Origin: Lentimicrobiaceae bacterium | GTDB taxonomy: Bacteria > Bacteroidota > Bacteroidia > Bacteroidales > F082 | Direction of reading: 5' to 3' | NCBI GenBank assembly: GCA_015061315.1 | Contig: SUWV01000010.1 | Span: 1-64,000 of the forward strand | DNA: 64,000 nucleotides | Shown here: positions 44,720-55,966 of the stretch, one piece after another | Position numbering within the stretch: position 1 is the stretch's first letter | Layout: every line of letters begins with the position of its first letter | The notes under the pieces: generated by a model | What the model saw: only the letters and a program-made list of their open reading frames with translations | Databases searched by the model: none | What the model was told of the DNA's origin: nothing | Program-made: the position numbers and the translations under genes

Positions 44720-45087
44720 TGTTACAACAAGAATCAAGACTTGCAGTTGCCGATAACAGTGGCGCAAGAGAAGTTCTCTGCATCAGAGTTTTAGGCGGTA
44801 CAAAAAAACGTTATGCCGGCATAGGCGACGTGATAGTAGTAACAGTAAAAGACGCTACCCCAGGTGGTAACGTGAAAAAAGGTGCTGTTGTTAAAGCTGT
44901 CGTAGTTCGTACAAAGAAAGAAATTCGTCGTGCTGACGGCTCATACATTCGTTTCGACGATAACGCATGCGTGTTATTAAACAACGCAGGTGAAATGATG
45001 GGAACTCGTATCTTTGGACCAGTTGCCAGAGAGTTGCGTGAGAAACAGTATATGAAGATCGTATCTCTTGCACCTGAGGTACTTTAA
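44719..45087 (+). CDS. rplN: Large ribosomal subunit protein uL14
   Basis: 50S protein at the subunit interface contacting uL19 and 16S rRNA. The 122-residue protein has [38 protein letters not shown] and [20 protein letters not shown]. It is coupled to rpsQ by a one-base overlap. Confidence 0.97.
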   Translation: MLQQESRLAVADNSGAREVLCIRVLGGTKKRYAGIGDVIVVTVKDATPGGNVKKGAVVKAVVVRTKKEIRRADGSYIRFDDNACVLLNNAGEMMGTRIFGPVARELREKQYMKIVSLAPEVL

Positions 45088-45106
45088 TTAAAGAAAGGGA
45101 CAAGTT

Positions 45107-45424
45107 ATGAGTAAATTACATTTGAAAAAAGGCGATAACGTATTAGTTATCTCCGGAACCCAAAAAGGAAAAAAAGGCACAGTTCTTAGCGTTGATGTTG
45201 AAAAACAAAGAGCAATAGTAGAAGGTGTCAATTTAGTCTCTAAGCATGCTCGTCCAAGCACAGAGAATCCTAAAGGTGGTATCGTAAAGAAAGAGGCTGG
45301 CGTTCATATTTCAAATCTTATGGTTTGCGATAAGAACGGTAAGCCAGGCCGCATCGGTCGTAAAAAAGATGAAAATGGTAAATCAATCCGTTATTCTAAA
45401 AAAACAGGTGAGGAGATAAAATAA
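45107..45424 (+). CDS. rplX: Large ribosomal subunit protein uL24
   Basis: 50S assembly initiator with a KOW motif. The 105-residue protein has [20 protein letters not shown], the KOW segment, and [20 protein letters not shown]. Its stop overlaps the rplE ATG (TAATG). Confidence 0.97.
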   Translation: MSKLHLKKGDNVLVISGTQKGKKGTVLSVDVEKQRAIVEGVNLVSKHARPSTENPKGGIVKKEAGVHISNLMVCDKNGKPGRIGRKKDENGKSIRYSKKTGEEIK

Positions 45425-45984
45425 TGAATTATCAACCTAAACTAAGAGAACAGTATAAGAGTGAAATCGTGCCTGCATTGATGAAAGAATTCCAGTATAA
45501 AACTGTTATGCAGGTTCCACGGCTTTTGAAAATTTCACTGAATCAGGGTATCGGCGCTGCATTAGCCGATAAGAAACTGATTGACTATGGTGTAGAAGAA
45601 ATGTCAGCTATCACCGGACAGAAAGCCGTTCCAACAATTTCTAAATGTGACGTTTCTAACTTTAAGTTACGTCGCGGTAACCCGATCGGTGTACGTGTAA
45701 CTTTACGCGGTGACAGAATGTACGAATTCCTCGAACGCCTTGTTGCTGTTGCTTTACCACGTGTACGCGACTTCAGAGGTATTAACGACAAAGGTTTTGA
45801 CGGACGCGGAAACTATAGCTTCGGCGTTACAGAACAAATTATCTTCCCAGAAATCGATATGGATAAAGTCAATCGTATCAATGGTATGGATATAACCTTT
45901 GTTACTTCAGCTAGAACAGACAAGGAAGCAATGGCCTTGTTGAAACAATTTGGTCTTCCATTTAAAAATCAGAAAAAACAGTAA
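45424..45984 (+). CDS. rplE: Large ribosomal subunit protein uL5
   Basis: 5S rRNA-binding protein of the central protuberance. The 186-residue protein has the P-tRNA-contacting loop region [39 protein letters not shown] and the C-terminal [17 protein letters not shown]. Confidence 0.97.
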   Translation: MNYQPKLREQYKSEIVPALMKEFQYKTVMQVPRLLKISLNQGIGAALADKKLIDYGVEEMSAITGQKAVPTISKCDVSNFKLRRGNPIGVRVTLRGDRMYEFLERLVAVALPRVRDFRGINDKGFDGRGNYSFGVTEQIIFPEIDMDKVNRINGMDITFVTSARTDKEAMALLKQFGLPFKNQKKQ

Positions 45985-45987
45985 GTT

Positions 45988-46257
45988 ATGGCAAAAGAGT
46001 CAATGAAAGCTCGCGAGCGTAAAAGAGCTCAAATGGTTGAGAAATATGCAGCAAAACGCGCTGCTCTTAAGGAAGCTGGCGACTATATAGGTCTCCAAAA
46101 ACTTCCTAAGAACGCTTCTCCTATCCGTCTGCATAATCGCTGTCAGCTCACCGGACGTCCAAAAGGTTACATGCGTCAGTTCGGCATTTCACGTATCAAC
46201 TTCCGTGAAATGGCACTGAAAGGTTTAATTCCAGGTGTTAAAAAAGCAAGTTGGTAA
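45988..46257 (+). CDS. rpsN: Small ribosomal subunit protein uS14, zinc-free type
   Basis: 30S head protein. The 89-residue length is that of the long form. Only one cysteine is present ([20 protein letters not shown]), so the zinc-ribbon CxxC pairs of the short form are absent. It starts 3 bp after rplE. Confidence 0.97.
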   Translation: MAKESMKARERKRAQMVEKYAAKRAALKEAGDYIGLQKLPKNASPIRLHNRCQLTGRPKGYMRQFGISRINFREMALKGLIPGVKKASW

Positions 46258-46275
46258 ACAATAAAAATTAAGACA

Positions 46276-46674
46276 ATGATTACAGATCCTATAGCAGATT
46301 TCTTGACACGCATCCGTAATGCTGTCAACGCTAAACATAGAATAGTTGAAGTACCAGCTTCAAATGTTAAGAAAGCTATAACACAAATTCTTTTTGAAAA
46401 AGGTTATATTCTCAACTATAAATTTGAAGAAGAAGGTCCTCAAGGCACAATAAAAATCGCTTTGAAGTATCATCCAGTCACTAAACAACCAGCTATTATG
46501 TCAATCCAGAGAGTATCAAGCCCTGGTTTGCGTAAATATGCTGACTCTGAAAACTTGCCAAGAGTGATGAATGGCTTAGGTATAGCTATCATATCAACAT
46601 CACAAGGTATTATGACAGATAAAGAAGCTCGCAAGCTTCATATCGGTGGAGAAGTCTTATGTTACGTAAGTTAA
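46276..46674 (+). CDS. rpsH: Small ribosomal subunit protein uS8
   Basis: Central-domain 16S rRNA binder and, in E. coli, the autogenous repressor of the spc operon. The 132-residue protein has [19 protein letters not shown], the [12 protein letters not shown] segment and [20 protein letters not shown]. Confidence 0.97.
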   Translation: MITDPIADFLTRIRNAVNAKHRIVEVPASNVKKAITQILFEKGYILNYKFEEEGPQGTIKIALKYHPVTKQPAIMSIQRVSSPGLRKYADSENLPRVMNGLGIAIISTSQGIMTDKEARKLHIGGEVLCYVS

Positions 46675-46690
46675 TGAAAGGAGAATAGCA

Positions 46691-47245
46691 ATGTCATTAT
46701 CAAGAATAGGAAAGATGCCTATCGCTATCCCAGCAGGCGTAGAAGTATCAGTAAAAGATAACGTTTTTACAGCAAAAGGAAAATTAGGTCAATTGACACA
46801 AGATTTTCACGGTGATGTTATTGTAGAAATTGAAGACGGTTTCGTACATGTAAAACCAGCTGAAATAGAAAAAGCAGGTGCAAAACATGGTTTATACCGC
46901 GCATTGTTCTTCAACATGGTTAAAGGCGTATCAGAAGGCTTTGAAACTGTACAAGAACTCGTTGGTGTTGGTTATAAAGCAGAAGCAAAAGGTCAACAAT
47001 TAGAAATGTCACTTGGTTTCTCACACAATATCGTAATGGTATTCCCAGAAGAAATCAAAGTTGAAACAATAAACGAAAGAGGTAAGAACCCAATCATCAA
47101 ATTGCGTTCTTACGACAAACAATTGCTTGGACAAGTTGCAGCTAAGATTCGTTCATTCCGTAAACCAGAACCTTACAAGGGTAAAGGTATCAAGTTTGTT
47201 GGCGAAGTCTTAAGACGTAAACAAGGTAAAGCAGCAGGTAAATAA
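46691..47245 (+). CDS. rplF: Large ribosomal subunit protein uL6
   Basis: 50S protein near the factor-binding centre. The 184-residue protein has SRIGKMPIAIPAGVEVSV, the VGVGYKAEAKG segment and the signature PEPYKGKGIKFVGEVLRRKQ with its PYKGKGI core. Confidence 0.97.
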   Translation: MSLSRIGKMPIAIPAGVEVSVKDNVFTAKGKLGQLTQDFHGDVIVEIEDGFVHVKPAEIEKAGAKHGLYRALFFNMVKGVSEGFETVQELVGVGYKAEAKGQQLEMSLGFSHNIVMVFPEEIKVETINERGKNPIIKLRSYDKQLLGQVAAKIRSFRKPEPYKGKGIKFVGEVLRRKQGKAAGK

Positions 47246-47276
47246 TCTTTGAAACGATAATAAAAACGCAATTAAG

Positions 47277-47636
47277 ATGGTAAAAGTTAAAAAGATAAGA
47301 AGAAGATTGAATATCAAGAGACGCGTCAGAAAAATCGTCAACGGTACTGCTGAACGTCCAAGAATGTCTGTCTTCAGAAGTAATAAACAAATCTACGTTC
47401 AATTAATCGATGACCTTGCAGGCAAGACTTTACTTGCTGCAAGTTCACGTGAGAACGGAATTGAAGAAGAAAAAATTACAAAGATTGAAAAAGCAGCTAA
47501 GGTTGGTGCTTTGATCGCTGAAAAAGCAAAAGCAGCAGGTATAGAAAATGTTGTTTTCGATCGTAATGGTTATTTGTATCATGGTAGAGTTAAGTCTTTA
47601 GCAGACGGCGCTCGTAATGGTGGATTAAAATTCTAA
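47277..47636 (+). CDS. rplR: Large ribosomal subunit protein uL18
   Basis: 5S rRNA-binding protein. The 119-residue protein has [38 protein letters not shown] and the C-terminal [20 protein letters not shown]. Confidence 0.97.
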   Translation: MVKVKKIRRRLNIKRRVRKIVNGTAERPRMSVFRSNKQIYVQLIDDLAGKTLLAASSRENGIEEEKITKIEKAAKVGALIAEKAKAAGIENVVFDRNGYLYHGRVKSLADGARNGGLKF

Positions 47637-47640
47637 AGCT

Positions 47641-48159
47641 ATGTCAGAAGTCAACGTAAAAAGAGTAAAAACTTCGGAAATCGAGTTTAAAGAACGTTTG
47701 GTTAGCGTTCAACGCGTCACCAAAGTTACCAAAGGTGGACGTACATTCAGCTTCTCAGCTATTGTAGTCGTCGGCAACGAAAATGGCGTGGTAGGTTACG
47801 GACTTGGTAAAGCCAAGGAAGTTCAAGCCGCTGTTGCTAAAGGTATCGATGATGCAAAGAAAAATTTAATTAAAGTTCCTATTATCAACGGAACCCTTCC
47901 TCACGAACAATATGGTAAATATTGTGGAGCTTACGTTTACGTACAACCAGCAACACCTGGTACTGGTGTTATCGCAGGTGGCGCTATGCGTGCTGTCTTA
48001 GAAAGTGTTGGCGTTAAAAACGTTTTGGCTAAATCTAAAGGTTCTTCAAACCCTCACTCAGTAGTAAAAGCTACATTTGCAGCATTGAGCCAAATGCGCG
48101 ATGCTCGTATGGTAGCTGAATTGAGAGGTGTTGATATGGATGTGGTGTTTAACGGATAA
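47641..48159 (+). CDS. rpsE: Small ribosomal subunit protein uS5
   Basis: 30S protein involved in decoding fidelity and mRNA unwinding. The 172-residue protein has [38 protein letters not shown] and [20 protein letters not shown]. It lies 4 bp after rplR and 10 bp before rpmD. Confidence 0.97.
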   Translation: MSEVNVKRVKTSEIEFKERLVSVQRVTKVTKGGRTFSFSAIVVVGNENGVVGYGLGKAKEVQAAVAKGIDDAKKNLIKVPIINGTLPHEQYGKYCGAYVYVQPATPGTGVIAGGAMRAVLESVGVKNVLAKSKGSSNPHSVVKATFAALSQMRDARMVAELRGVDMDVVFNG

Positions 48160-48169
48160 TCTTAAAGCA

Positions 48170-48352
48170 ATGAAAAAAGTTAGAATTACTCAGGTTAGAA
48201 GTGGCATCGGCAGACCACAAGACCAAAAAGATACATTGGTAGCTTTACGTCTTAGAAAGATGAACCAATCTGTAGAGGTCGATATGGAAAATCCATGTAT
48301 CGCCGGTATGGTTGAAAAGGTAAAACACCTTCTCAAAATTGAAGAAATTTAA
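48170..48352 (+). CDS. rpmD: Large ribosomal subunit protein uL30
   Basis: A 60-residue 50S protein. The start is the ATG at 48170, giving MKKVRITQVRSGIGRPQDQK, the normal uL30 beginning. An upstream in-frame extension into rpsE has no support. The C-terminal VEKVKHLLKIEEI matches the family. Confidence 0.97.
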   Translation: MKKVRITQVRSGIGRPQDQKDTLVALRLRKMNQSVEVDMENPCIAGMVEKVKHLLKIEEI

Positions 48353-48381
48353 TTGTTGAACTAAGAAAATTATTGAATACT

Positions 48382-48825
48382 ATGGATCTTAGTAATCTTA
48401 AACCAGCCAAAGGCTCAGTAAAAGCTCGCAAGAGAATCGGTCGTGGACAAGGCTCTGGTAGAGGTGGTACATCAACACGTGGTCACAAAGGTGCTGGCTC
48501 ACGTTCAGGTACTTCTCATAAAATCGGTTATGAAGGCGGTCAAATGCCATTGGCACGTCTCGTCCCTAAATTCGGTTTCAAAAATATCAATCGTAAATTC
48601 TTCCGCCCAGTTAATGTTGAAGTACTTCAAGATTTCGCAGACTGCGGTATATTAGAAGTTACTCCAGAATTATTGTTTGAAAACGGTTTCGTTGGCAAGA
48701 ATGAACTCGTTAAAATTCTTGGTAACGGAGAATTGAAGGCACAAATGACAGTTAAAGCTCACGCTTTCTCAAAGAGCGCTGAAGCAGCTATCACAAATGC
48801 CGGTGGAACAATTGAGAAATTATAA
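48382..48825 (+). CDS. rplO: Large ribosomal subunit protein uL15
   Basis: 50S assembly protein. The 147-residue product starts at the ATG at 48382 (MDLSNLKPAKGSVKARKRIG), preferred over an in-frame TTG nine bases upstream. The Gly/Arg-rich GRGQGSGRGGTSTRGHKGAG and EGGQMPLARLVPKFGF are diagnostic. Confidence 0.97.
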   Translation: MDLSNLKPAKGSVKARKRIGRGQGSGRGGTSTRGHKGAGSRSGTSHKIGYEGGQMPLARLVPKFGFKNINRKFFRPVNVEVLQDFADCGILEVTPELLFENGFVGKNELVKILGNGELKAQMTVKAHAFSKSAEAAITNAGGTIEKL

Positions 48826-48845
48826 TTAAATAAAACTGAAGAGAT

Positions 48846-50243
48846 ATGAAGGAGTTATTAATAGTTATTTTAGTATGTGTTGTAATAGCCGCTATTCTAT
48901 GGACGAATAAACGACTCAGAGAAAACATACGAAATATCTTTAAAATTGAAGAACTCCGTAAGCGTATCACCTATACGATATTAATTGTATTAATTTATCG
49001 TTTCGGTTCTTACGTGGTTCTACCTGGAATAGATCCTAACCAACTCGCCGAATTGCAAAACCAAAGCAGTAGCGGTCTTCTCGGTTTGTTGAACATGTTC
49101 TCAGGTGGTGCTTTCGCTAACGCTTCAGTATTCGCATTAGGTATTATGCCATATATCACAGCTTCTATTATAGTTCAGCTGTTGGGTATGGCAATACCTT
49201 ATTTCCAACGTTTACAAAAAGAAGGTGAAAGCGGTCGTCGCAAAATCAATCAAATTACTCGTTATTTAACAGTTCTTATCGTTGGCGTTCAAGCTCCAGG
49301 TTATATCGCTAACTTGCGTGCTCAACTCCCAGCTGAAGCTGTTTGTGGCGGCTCACCAACTTTGTTCTTCTGGATTTCATCAGTAATTATCCTTATAGCT
49401 GGCACATTGTTCGTCATGTGGCTCGGTGAACGTATCACAGATAAAGGTATTGGTAATGGTATCTCCTTGATCATTATGATCGGTATCATCGCTCGCTTGC
49501 CTTTCGCTTTGTTCGCTGAGGTAGTGTCACGTTTCACTCAAGGCTCAGGCGGTCCAATATTCTTCTTGATTGAGATTGTTGTCTTAGTCCTCGTTATCAT
49601 CATGACAATAATGTTGGTACAAGGTACTCGTAAAATACCAGTACAATATGCTAAACGTGTTGTAGGTAACAAACAATACGGTGGCGTACGTCAATATATT
49701 CCTTTAAAAGTGAATGCTGCTGGTGTTATGCCTATCATTTTTGCTCAGGCAATAATGTTCGTACCTATTACAATCGCTGGTTTTACTCAAAGTGAATCTA
49801 TGTCAGGTTTCATGACAGCGTTTACAAATATGAATGGATTCTGGTATAATGCAGTGTTCTTCTTATTAATCGTTGTTTTCACATACTTCTACACAGCTGT
49901 TACAATTAACCCAGCACAAATGGCAGAAGATATTAAGAAAAACGGCGGTTTCATTCCAGGTGTTAAACCAGGAAAGAAAACACAAGAATTCTTCGATGAC
50001 ATCATCTCAAGAATTACTTTACCAGGTTCATTATTCTTAGGCGTTGTGGCTATCATGCCTGCAATAGTTTCAATTCTCGGTGTTAATCAACAGTTCTCAC
50101 AATTTTATGGTGGAACATCATTGTTGATTCTCGTTGGTGTTGTTTTGGATACATTGCAACAGATAGAGAGCCACCTCTTAATGCGTCACTATGATGGCTT
50201 AACAAAATCAGGTCGTATTAAAGGTCGTTCAGGAAGAATATAA
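48846..50243 (+). CDS. secY: Protein translocase subunit SecY with N-terminal hydrophobic extension
   Basis: Channel subunit of the Sec translocon. The 465-residue protein has the plug/TM2 region FGSYVVLPGIDPNQL, GIMPYITASIIVQLL, LFVMWLGERITDKGIGNGIS and the cytosolic loop GGVRQYIPLKVNAAGVMPIIFAQ. Bacteroidota SecY usually begins close to the sequence NIFKIEELRKRI. Here about 30 residues precede it, including LLIVILVCVVIAAILW (4-19), long enough for an extra membrane helix or anchor. No internal ATG could give the shorter form. The following map, infA and rpmJ order is conserved. Confidence 0.95.
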   Translation: MKELLIVILVCVVIAAILWTNKRLRENIRNIFKIEELRKRITYTILIVLIYRFGSYVVLPGIDPNQLAELQNQSSSGLLGLLNMFSGGAFANASVFALGIMPYITASIIVQLLGMAIPYFQRLQKEGESGRRKINQITRYLTVLIVGVQAPGYIANLRAQLPAEAVCGGSPTLFFWISSVIILIAGTLFVMWLGERITDKGIGNGISLIIMIGIIARLPFALFAEVVSRFTQGSGGPIFFLIEIVVLVLVIIMTIMLVQGTRKIPVQYAKRVVGNKQYGGVRQYIPLKVNAAGVMPIIFAQAIMFVPITIAGFTQSESMSGFMTAFTNMNGFWYNAVFFLLIVVFTYFYTAVTINPAQMAEDIKKNGGFIPGVKPGKKTQEFFDDIISRITLPGSLFLGVVAIMPAIVSILGVNQQFSQFYGGTSLLILVGVVLDTLQQIESHLLMRHYDGLTKSGRIKGRSGRI

Positions 50244-50254
50244 GGTTTCTAACA

Positions 50255-51025
50255 ATGATTCATTATAGAACTGATAGTGAAATAGAATTGCTTAGAAAAG
50301 CTGCTTTACTTGTTGGTAAAACATTAGGTGAAGTAGGAAAGCATATACGTCCGGGTATCCGTACTATAGAACTTGATAGAATCGCTGAAGAATTTATCAG
50401 AGATCATGGTGCGATACCAGCATTCAAGGGCTATGAAGGATTCCCCGGAAGTCTATGCATATCTGTTAATGATGAAGTAGTACACGGCATTCCAGGTAAT
50501 TATGAGCTTCGTGATGGAGACATAGTTTCTGTTGATTGCGGTACTATTTTAGATGGATATGTAGGCGATTCTGCTTATACTTTTACTGTAGGTGAGGTGT
50601 CTGAAGAAATTAAATTATTTCTTCAAAGATCGAAGGAGTCTTTATATAAAGGTATCGAACAAGCTGTTGCAGGCAACAGAATAGGTGATATCGGATATGC
50701 GATCCAAAGTTATGTTGAACAATTCGGTTACGGAGTTGTACGTGAATTGGTAGGACATGGAGTTGGACGTAAGATGCATGAAGACCCACAGGTTCCTAAC
50801 TATGGTAAACGTGGTACTGGAACAAAGTTGTCAGAAGGAATTGTCATTGCGATAGAGCCGATGATAACTTTTGGAAAGAAGGACATCATACAAGAAAGAG
50901 ATGGATGGACTATTAAGACTAGAGACAGAAAGCCAGCTGCGCATTTTGAACATGATGTAGCAGTACGTAACGGTAAGGCTGAGATATTATCAAGTTTTGA
51001 ATGGATTGAAGAAATCAATAAATAA
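50255..51025 (+). CDS. map: Methionine aminopeptidase type I
   Basis: Removes N-terminal Met from nascent proteins using a dinuclear metal centre. The 256-residue enzyme has the ligands Asp in VSVDCGTILDGYVGDSAYTF, His in VGHGVGRKMHEDPQVPNYG and Glu in AIEPMITFG. It begins 11 bp after secY. Confidence 0.96.
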   Translation: MIHYRTDSEIELLRKAALLVGKTLGEVGKHIRPGIRTIELDRIAEEFIRDHGAIPAFKGYEGFPGSLCISVNDEVVHGIPGNYELRDGDIVSVDCGTILDGYVGDSAYTFTVGEVSEEIKLFLQRSKESLYKGIEQAVAGNRIGDIGYAIQSYVEQFGYGVVRELVGHGVGRKMHEDPQVPNYGKRGTGTKLSEGIVIAIEPMITFGKKDIIQERDGWTIKTRDRKPAAHFEHDVAVRNGKAEILSSFEWIEEINK

Positions 51026-51037
51026 AAAGAATATTAT

Positions 51038-51256
51038 ATGGCAAAACAATTGTCGATAGAACAAGACGGAACAGTAGTTGAATCATTGGGTAATGCAATG
51101 TTCAGAGTAGAATTAGAAAATGGTTTGCAAATTATTGCACATATTTCCGGAAAGATGCGAATGCATTACATAAAAATTCTACCCGGAGACAGAGTAAGAC
51201 TCGAAATGTCGCCTTATGATCTGACAAAAGGACGTATAACATTCAGATATAAATAA
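51038..51256 (+). CDS. infA: Translation initiation factor IF-1
   Basis: A 72-residue OB-fold factor that blocks the A site during initiation. It reads [20 protein letters not shown], then [19 protein letters not shown] and [13 protein letters not shown]. Standard length and position. A new promoter follows it. Confidence 0.97.
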   Translation: MAKQLSIEQDGTVVESLGNAMFRVELENGLQIIAHISGKMRMHYIKILPGDRVRLEMSPYDLTKGRITFRYK

Positions 51257-51281
51257 TATTTTTTTTTAAAGAAAAAATTAT

Positions 51282-51289
51282 TATCTTTG
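51282..51289 (+). promoter_or_regulatory. Internal promoter before rpmJ
   Basis: TATCTTTG followed by CAC, the same sequence as P1 at 36187, lies in the 98-bp infA-rpmJ gap, the largest inside the cluster. Predicted start is near 51296, about 59 nt before rpmJ. The -33 area is a run of T. It would let rpmJ, rpsM, rpsK, rpsD, rpoA and rplQ be expressed separately. Confidence 0.7.
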
Positions 51290-51354
51290 CACCCGCAAAA
51301 AAGATAAGGGAAATAATACTTGACTTTAAAGATAATCAAGATAATAAAAATAAT

Positions 51355-51471
51355 ATGAAAGTCAGAGCATCAATCAAGAAAAGATCAGACGATTGCAAAA
51401 TAGTGCGTCGTAAAGGTAAATTGTATGTAATTAACAAAAAGAACCCTAAAGAAAAACAACGTCAGGGTTAA
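51355..51471 (+). CDS. rpmJ: Large ribosomal subunit protein bL36, zinc-free type
   Basis: A 38-residue 50S protein, short enough to be easily missed. It starts at ATG 51355 with [20 protein letters not shown] and ends KEKQRQG before TAA (51469-51471). Only one of the zinc ligands of the C+ form is left (DDCKIV), so it is the C- type that does not bind zinc. It lies between infA and rpsM, the usual place. Confidence 0.95.
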   Translation: MKVRASIKKRSDDCKIVRRKGKLYVINKKNPKEKQRQG

Positions 51472-51495
51472 TAAAAACGTAAAAAAAATAGAATT

Positions 51496-51873
51496 ATGGC
51501 TAGAATTGCTGGTGTTGATATCCCTAACAACAAACAAGGTCAAATTTCATTGACTTATATTTTCGGTATTGGTCGTTCACTTGCAAAGGAAATTCTTGCA
51601 AAGGCAGGCGTAGATCCAGAAAAGAAAGTACAAGATTGGAACGATGAAGAACAAAACAACATTCGTACAATCATCGGTGATCAATACAAAGTAGAAGGTG
51701 AACTTCGTAGTGAAATCCAAATCAATATCAAACGTTTAATGGATATTGGTTGTTACAGAGGCATCCGTCACCGTTCAGGATTACCATTACGCGGACAAAG
51801 TACCAAAAACAATGCACGTACTCGTAAGGGACGTAAGAAAACTGTTGCTAATAAAAAGAAAGCCACTAAGTAA
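51496..51873 (+). CDS. rpsM: Small ribosomal subunit protein uS13
   Basis: 30S head protein forming intersubunit bridges. The 125-residue protein has [38 protein letters not shown] and [20 protein letters not shown]. It starts 24 bp after rpmJ. Confidence 0.97.
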   Translation: MARIAGVDIPNNKQGQISLTYIFGIGRSLAKEILAKAGVDPEKKVQDWNDEEQNNIRTIIGDQYKVEGELRSEIQINIKRLMDIGCYRGIRHRSGLPLRGQSTKNNARTRKGRKKTVANKKKATK

Positions 51874-51928
51874 TAAATAACTTATTGGTTGGATCATAAA
51901 AAACCATTAAAAACATTAATTTAAAACA

Positions 51929-52318
51929 ATGGCAAAAAACACAAAAGTCGTTAAGAAACGTGTTGTGAAGATTGAAGCTGTAGGTAAAGCATTCATTAAG
52001 GCTTCTTTCAATAACATCATCATTTCCTTGACAAACAATGAAGGACAAGTCATTTCTTGGGCATCAGCCGGAAAAATGGGCTTCAAAGGTTCAAAGAAGA
52101 ACACTCCATACGCAGCTCAAATGGCAGCCGAAGATTGCTCTAAAACAGCGTATGACTTGGGATTACGTAAAGTAAAAGTATTTGTAAAAGGACCAGGTTC
52201 AGGACGTGAATCAGCTATCCGTTCAATCAACGCATCAGGTATTGAAGTAACAGAAATCGTTGACGTTACTCCATTGCCACATAATGGTTGCCGTCCACCT
52301 AAACGTAGAAGAGTGTAA
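51929..52318 (+). CDS. rpsK: Small ribosomal subunit protein uS11
   Basis: 30S platform protein. The 129-residue protein has [38 protein letters not shown] and the conserved end [16 protein letters not shown]. Confidence 0.97.
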   Translation: MAKNTKVVKKRVVKIEAVGKAFIKASFNNIIISLTNNEGQVISWASAGKMGFKGSKKNTPYAAQMAAEDCSKTAYDLGLRKVKVFVKGPGSGRESAIRSINASGIEVTEIVDVTPLPHNGCRPPKRRRV

Positions 52319-52348
52319 TTTTTATTAAAATTTTAAAAATTAGTAGTT

Positions 52349-52954
52349 ATGGCAAGATATACAGGTCCTAAAACAAAAATCGCTCGTAAATTCGGTGAAC
52401 CAATCTACGGAGCAGACAAGAATTACGAAAAAAGAAATTATCCTCCAGGACAACACGGTGCAGCAAAAAGAAGAAAGAAAGTTTCTGAATATGGTGTACA
52501 GTTGATGGAGAAACAAAAGGCAAAATATACATACGGTATCTTAGAACGCCAGTTCAGAAATCTCTTCGAGAAAGCTAATAGAAAAAAAGGTATCACTGGT
52601 GAAATTTTGCTTCAACTTATAGAATCACGTTTAGATAACTTAGTTTATCGTTTCGGTATAGCTCCAACACGTGCAGCTGCTCGTCAATTGGTAAGCCACC
52701 GTCATATTACAGTCAATGGTAAAGTTGTCAACATTCCTTCATACTTGGTAAAAGTTGGAGACATCGTTGCAGTACGTGAGAAATCCAAGAGCTTGGAAGT
52801 CGTTACTAATTCAGTGGAAGGACGCTCAAACCGTTATCCATGGTTAGAATGGGATTCAGATAAACTTTGCGGTAAATTCATGTCATATCCAAACCGCGAG
52901 GATATTCCTGAAACCATCAATGAACAACTTATCGTTGAGTTGTATTCTAAATAA
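52349..52954 (+). CDS. rpsD: Small ribosomal subunit protein uS4
   Basis: Early 16S rRNA binder; in E. coli it represses the alpha operon. The 201-residue protein has [38 protein letters not shown] and the S4 RNA-binding domain [20 protein letters not shown]. Confidence 0.97.
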   Translation: MARYTGPKTKIARKFGEPIYGADKNYEKRNYPPGQHGAAKRRKKVSEYGVQLMEKQKAKYTYGILERQFRNLFEKANRKKGITGEILLQLIESRLDNLVYRFGIAPTRAAARQLVSHRHITVNGKVVNIPSYLVKVGDIVAVREKSKSLEVVTNSVEGRSNRYPWLEWDSDKLCGKFMSYPNREDIPETINEQLIVELYSK

Positions 52955-52973
52955 TCGAATATAAACTGATATT

Positions 52974-53966
52974 ATGGCAATATTAGCATTTCAAAGACCC
53001 GATAAGGTTATAATGGTAGAATCGACAGACAAACATGGTGTCTTCGAATTTCGCCCACTTGAACCTGGCTTCGCAACAACTATTGGTAACGCTCTCAGAA
53101 GAGTTCTCCTTTCTTCATTGGAAGGCTTCGCTATCACTTCTATAAGAATTGAAGGCGTACAACATGAACTCGCTCCAATACACGGAGTAATAGAAGACGT
53201 TGCCGATATGGTACAACGCTTCAAACAGGTTCGTTTTAAACAACAAATACCGGGCGAAACATTTGAGAAAGTGAATGTCGTTATCGGCGGTCAAGAAGAA
53301 TTCGTGGCTGGCGACATCAACAAATTCCTCTCAGTGTTTCAAGTATTGAACCCAGAACTCGTCATCTGCCACATGGACCCATCAGTTAAATTGTCTATCG
53401 AATTGACAATTAACAAAGGTAGAGGATATGTGAATGCTGACGAAAATAAAGTGTTGAACGCACCAATCGACACTATCGCCATAGATTCAATCCACACTCC
53501 AATAAGAAATGTCAGCTATAAATATGAGAACTACCGCGTCGAACAAAAAACCGACTACGAAAAGCTTATATTTGACATCGAAACTGATGGATCAATAAAT
53601 CCAAAAGACGCTTTGGAAGAGGCAGCTAAAATACTTATCTATCACTTCATGCTCTTCTCAGATGAGAGAATTACAATGATGGACGAAAAGAAAGCAGCAT
53701 CTGAAGACTTAGACGAAAACTCATTACATATTCGTCAACTTCTCAAGACTAAATTGGTCGAGATGGATCTCTCAGTCCGCGCATTGAACTGCTTGAAAGC
53801 AGCTGAAGTCGAAACAATAGGTGACTTGGTCTCCCTCGATAAACATGACCTCCTTAAATTCCGTAACTTCGGTAAGAAATCTCTTACAGAATTAGAAGAG
53901 TTGGTCAGAAATAAGGGATTAGAATTTGGAATGAATATCAGCAAATATAAATTAGATAAGGAATAA
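52974..53966 (+). CDS. rpoA: DNA-directed RNA polymerase subunit alpha
   Basis: Scaffold for polymerase assembly and site of regulator contacts. The 330-residue protein has the N-terminal domain with [20 protein letters not shown] (about 27-46), a flexible linker near 225-245 rich in Glu and Asp, and the alpha-CTD with [22 protein letters not shown] and [16 protein letters not shown] motifs. Position between rpsD and rplQ is standard. Confidence 0.97.
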   Translation: MAILAFQRPDKVIMVESTDKHGVFEFRPLEPGFATTIGNALRRVLLSSLEGFAITSIRIEGVQHELAPIHGVIEDVADMVQRFKQVRFKQQIPGETFEKVNVVIGGQEEFVAGDINKFLSVFQVLNPELVICHMDPSVKLSIELTINKGRGYVNADENKVLNAPIDTIAIDSIHTPIRNVSYKYENYRVEQKTDYEKLIFDIETDGSINPKDALEEAAKILIYHFMLFSDERITMMDEKKAASEDLDENSLHIRQLLKTKLVEMDLSVRALNCLKAAEVETIGDLVSLDKHDLLKFRNFGKKSLTELEELVRNKGLEFGMNISKYKLDKE

Positions 53967-53971
53967 TAAAG

Positions 53972-54463
53972 ATGAGACACAATAAAAAATTTAATCATTT
54001 AGGAAGAAAAAGCGCTCACCGCAATGCTATGTTGGCTAATATGGCTTGCTCGCTTATCCTCAATAAACGCATTGTTACTACTGTAGCTAAAGCTAAAGCT
54101 TTACGTATCTATGTAGAACCAATGATTACTCGTTCCAAAGATGATTCAACAGTATCACGCCGTACAGTTTTCGCTATGCTTCAAAGTAAAGAAGCTGTTA
54201 CAGAACTTTTCCGCGAAATTAGCCAAAAAGTTGCAGAACGTCCAGGTGGTTACACACGTATCATTAAATTAGGTACCCGTCTTGGTGACAGCGCTGAGAT
54301 GTGTATGATGGAACTCGTTGACTATAACGAAATTTATACAAACAACGATAAGAAAGCTGCTAAACCTGCTAAGGCAACTCGCAGAAGAAGCACAAAGAAA
54401 AAAACTGAAACTCCTGCTGCTGAAACAGTTGAAACTCCAGCAGAAGAAAATAAAGCAGAATAA
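53972..54463 (+). CDS. rplQ: Large ribosomal subunit protein bL17 with Lys/Ala/Glu-rich tail
   Basis: 50S protein near the tunnel exit. The 163-residue protein has [20 protein letters not shown] and [20 protein letters not shown], then [13 protein letters not shown]. About 45 C-terminal residues are low complexity ([20 protein letters not shown] then acidic), an extension common in Bacteroidota. It ends the cluster before a strong terminator. Confidence 0.96.
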   Translation: MRHNKKFNHLGRKSAHRNAMLANMACSLILNKRIVTTVAKAKALRIYVEPMITRSKDDSTVSRRTVFAMLQSKEAVTELFREISQKVAERPGGYTRIIKLGTRLGDSAEMCMMELVDYNEIYTNNDKKAAKPAKATRRRSTKKKTETPAAETVETPAEENKAE

Positions 54464-54474
54464 CATTTCTGTAG

Positions 54475-54510
54475 AAAAAGACCTGACTTTTTCGGTCGGG
54501 TCTTTTTTTT
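54475..54510 (+). terminator. Intrinsic terminator of the ribosomal cluster
   Basis: GACCTGAC (54480-54487) pairs with GTCGGGTC (54495-54502), one wobble and a 7-base loop, followed by eight T (54503-54510). It lies about 10 bp after the rplQ stop. Confidence 0.9.
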
Positions 54511-54533
54511 GAAACCTAATTATCTTAACTTAA

Positions 54534-55826
<1,293 letters not shown>

Positions 55827-55858
55827 TGATGTACAATTACATAGTATAATTTAACAAA

Positions 55859-55891
55859 GAAGAGCTGCTCTGTGAAAGGACAGCTCTTTTT
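55859..55891 (+). terminator. Intrinsic terminator of eno
   Basis: AAGAGCTG (55860-55867) pairs with CAGCTCTT (55881-55888) and is followed by T residues. The A-rich left side may let it also end the minus-strand RecD-like transcript. Confidence 0.85.
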
Positions 55892-55897
55892 TATTCT

Positions 55898-55966
55898 CAA
55901 GTCACCGAGTCTCTAAGTCTCTATGTTCTTAGTTCATTCTTCATTCTTAATTCTTCATTCTCCATT
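55898..55966. repeat. Octamer and heptamer arrays at the RecD-like 3' end
   Basis: Octamers CAAGTCAC, CGAGTCTC, TAAGTCTC (55898-55923) adjoin heptamers TTCATTC, TTCATTC, TTAATTC, TTCATTC (55933-55966). The stop (55921-55923) and the protein tail EELRMKNELRT lie inside. Confidence 0.85.
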
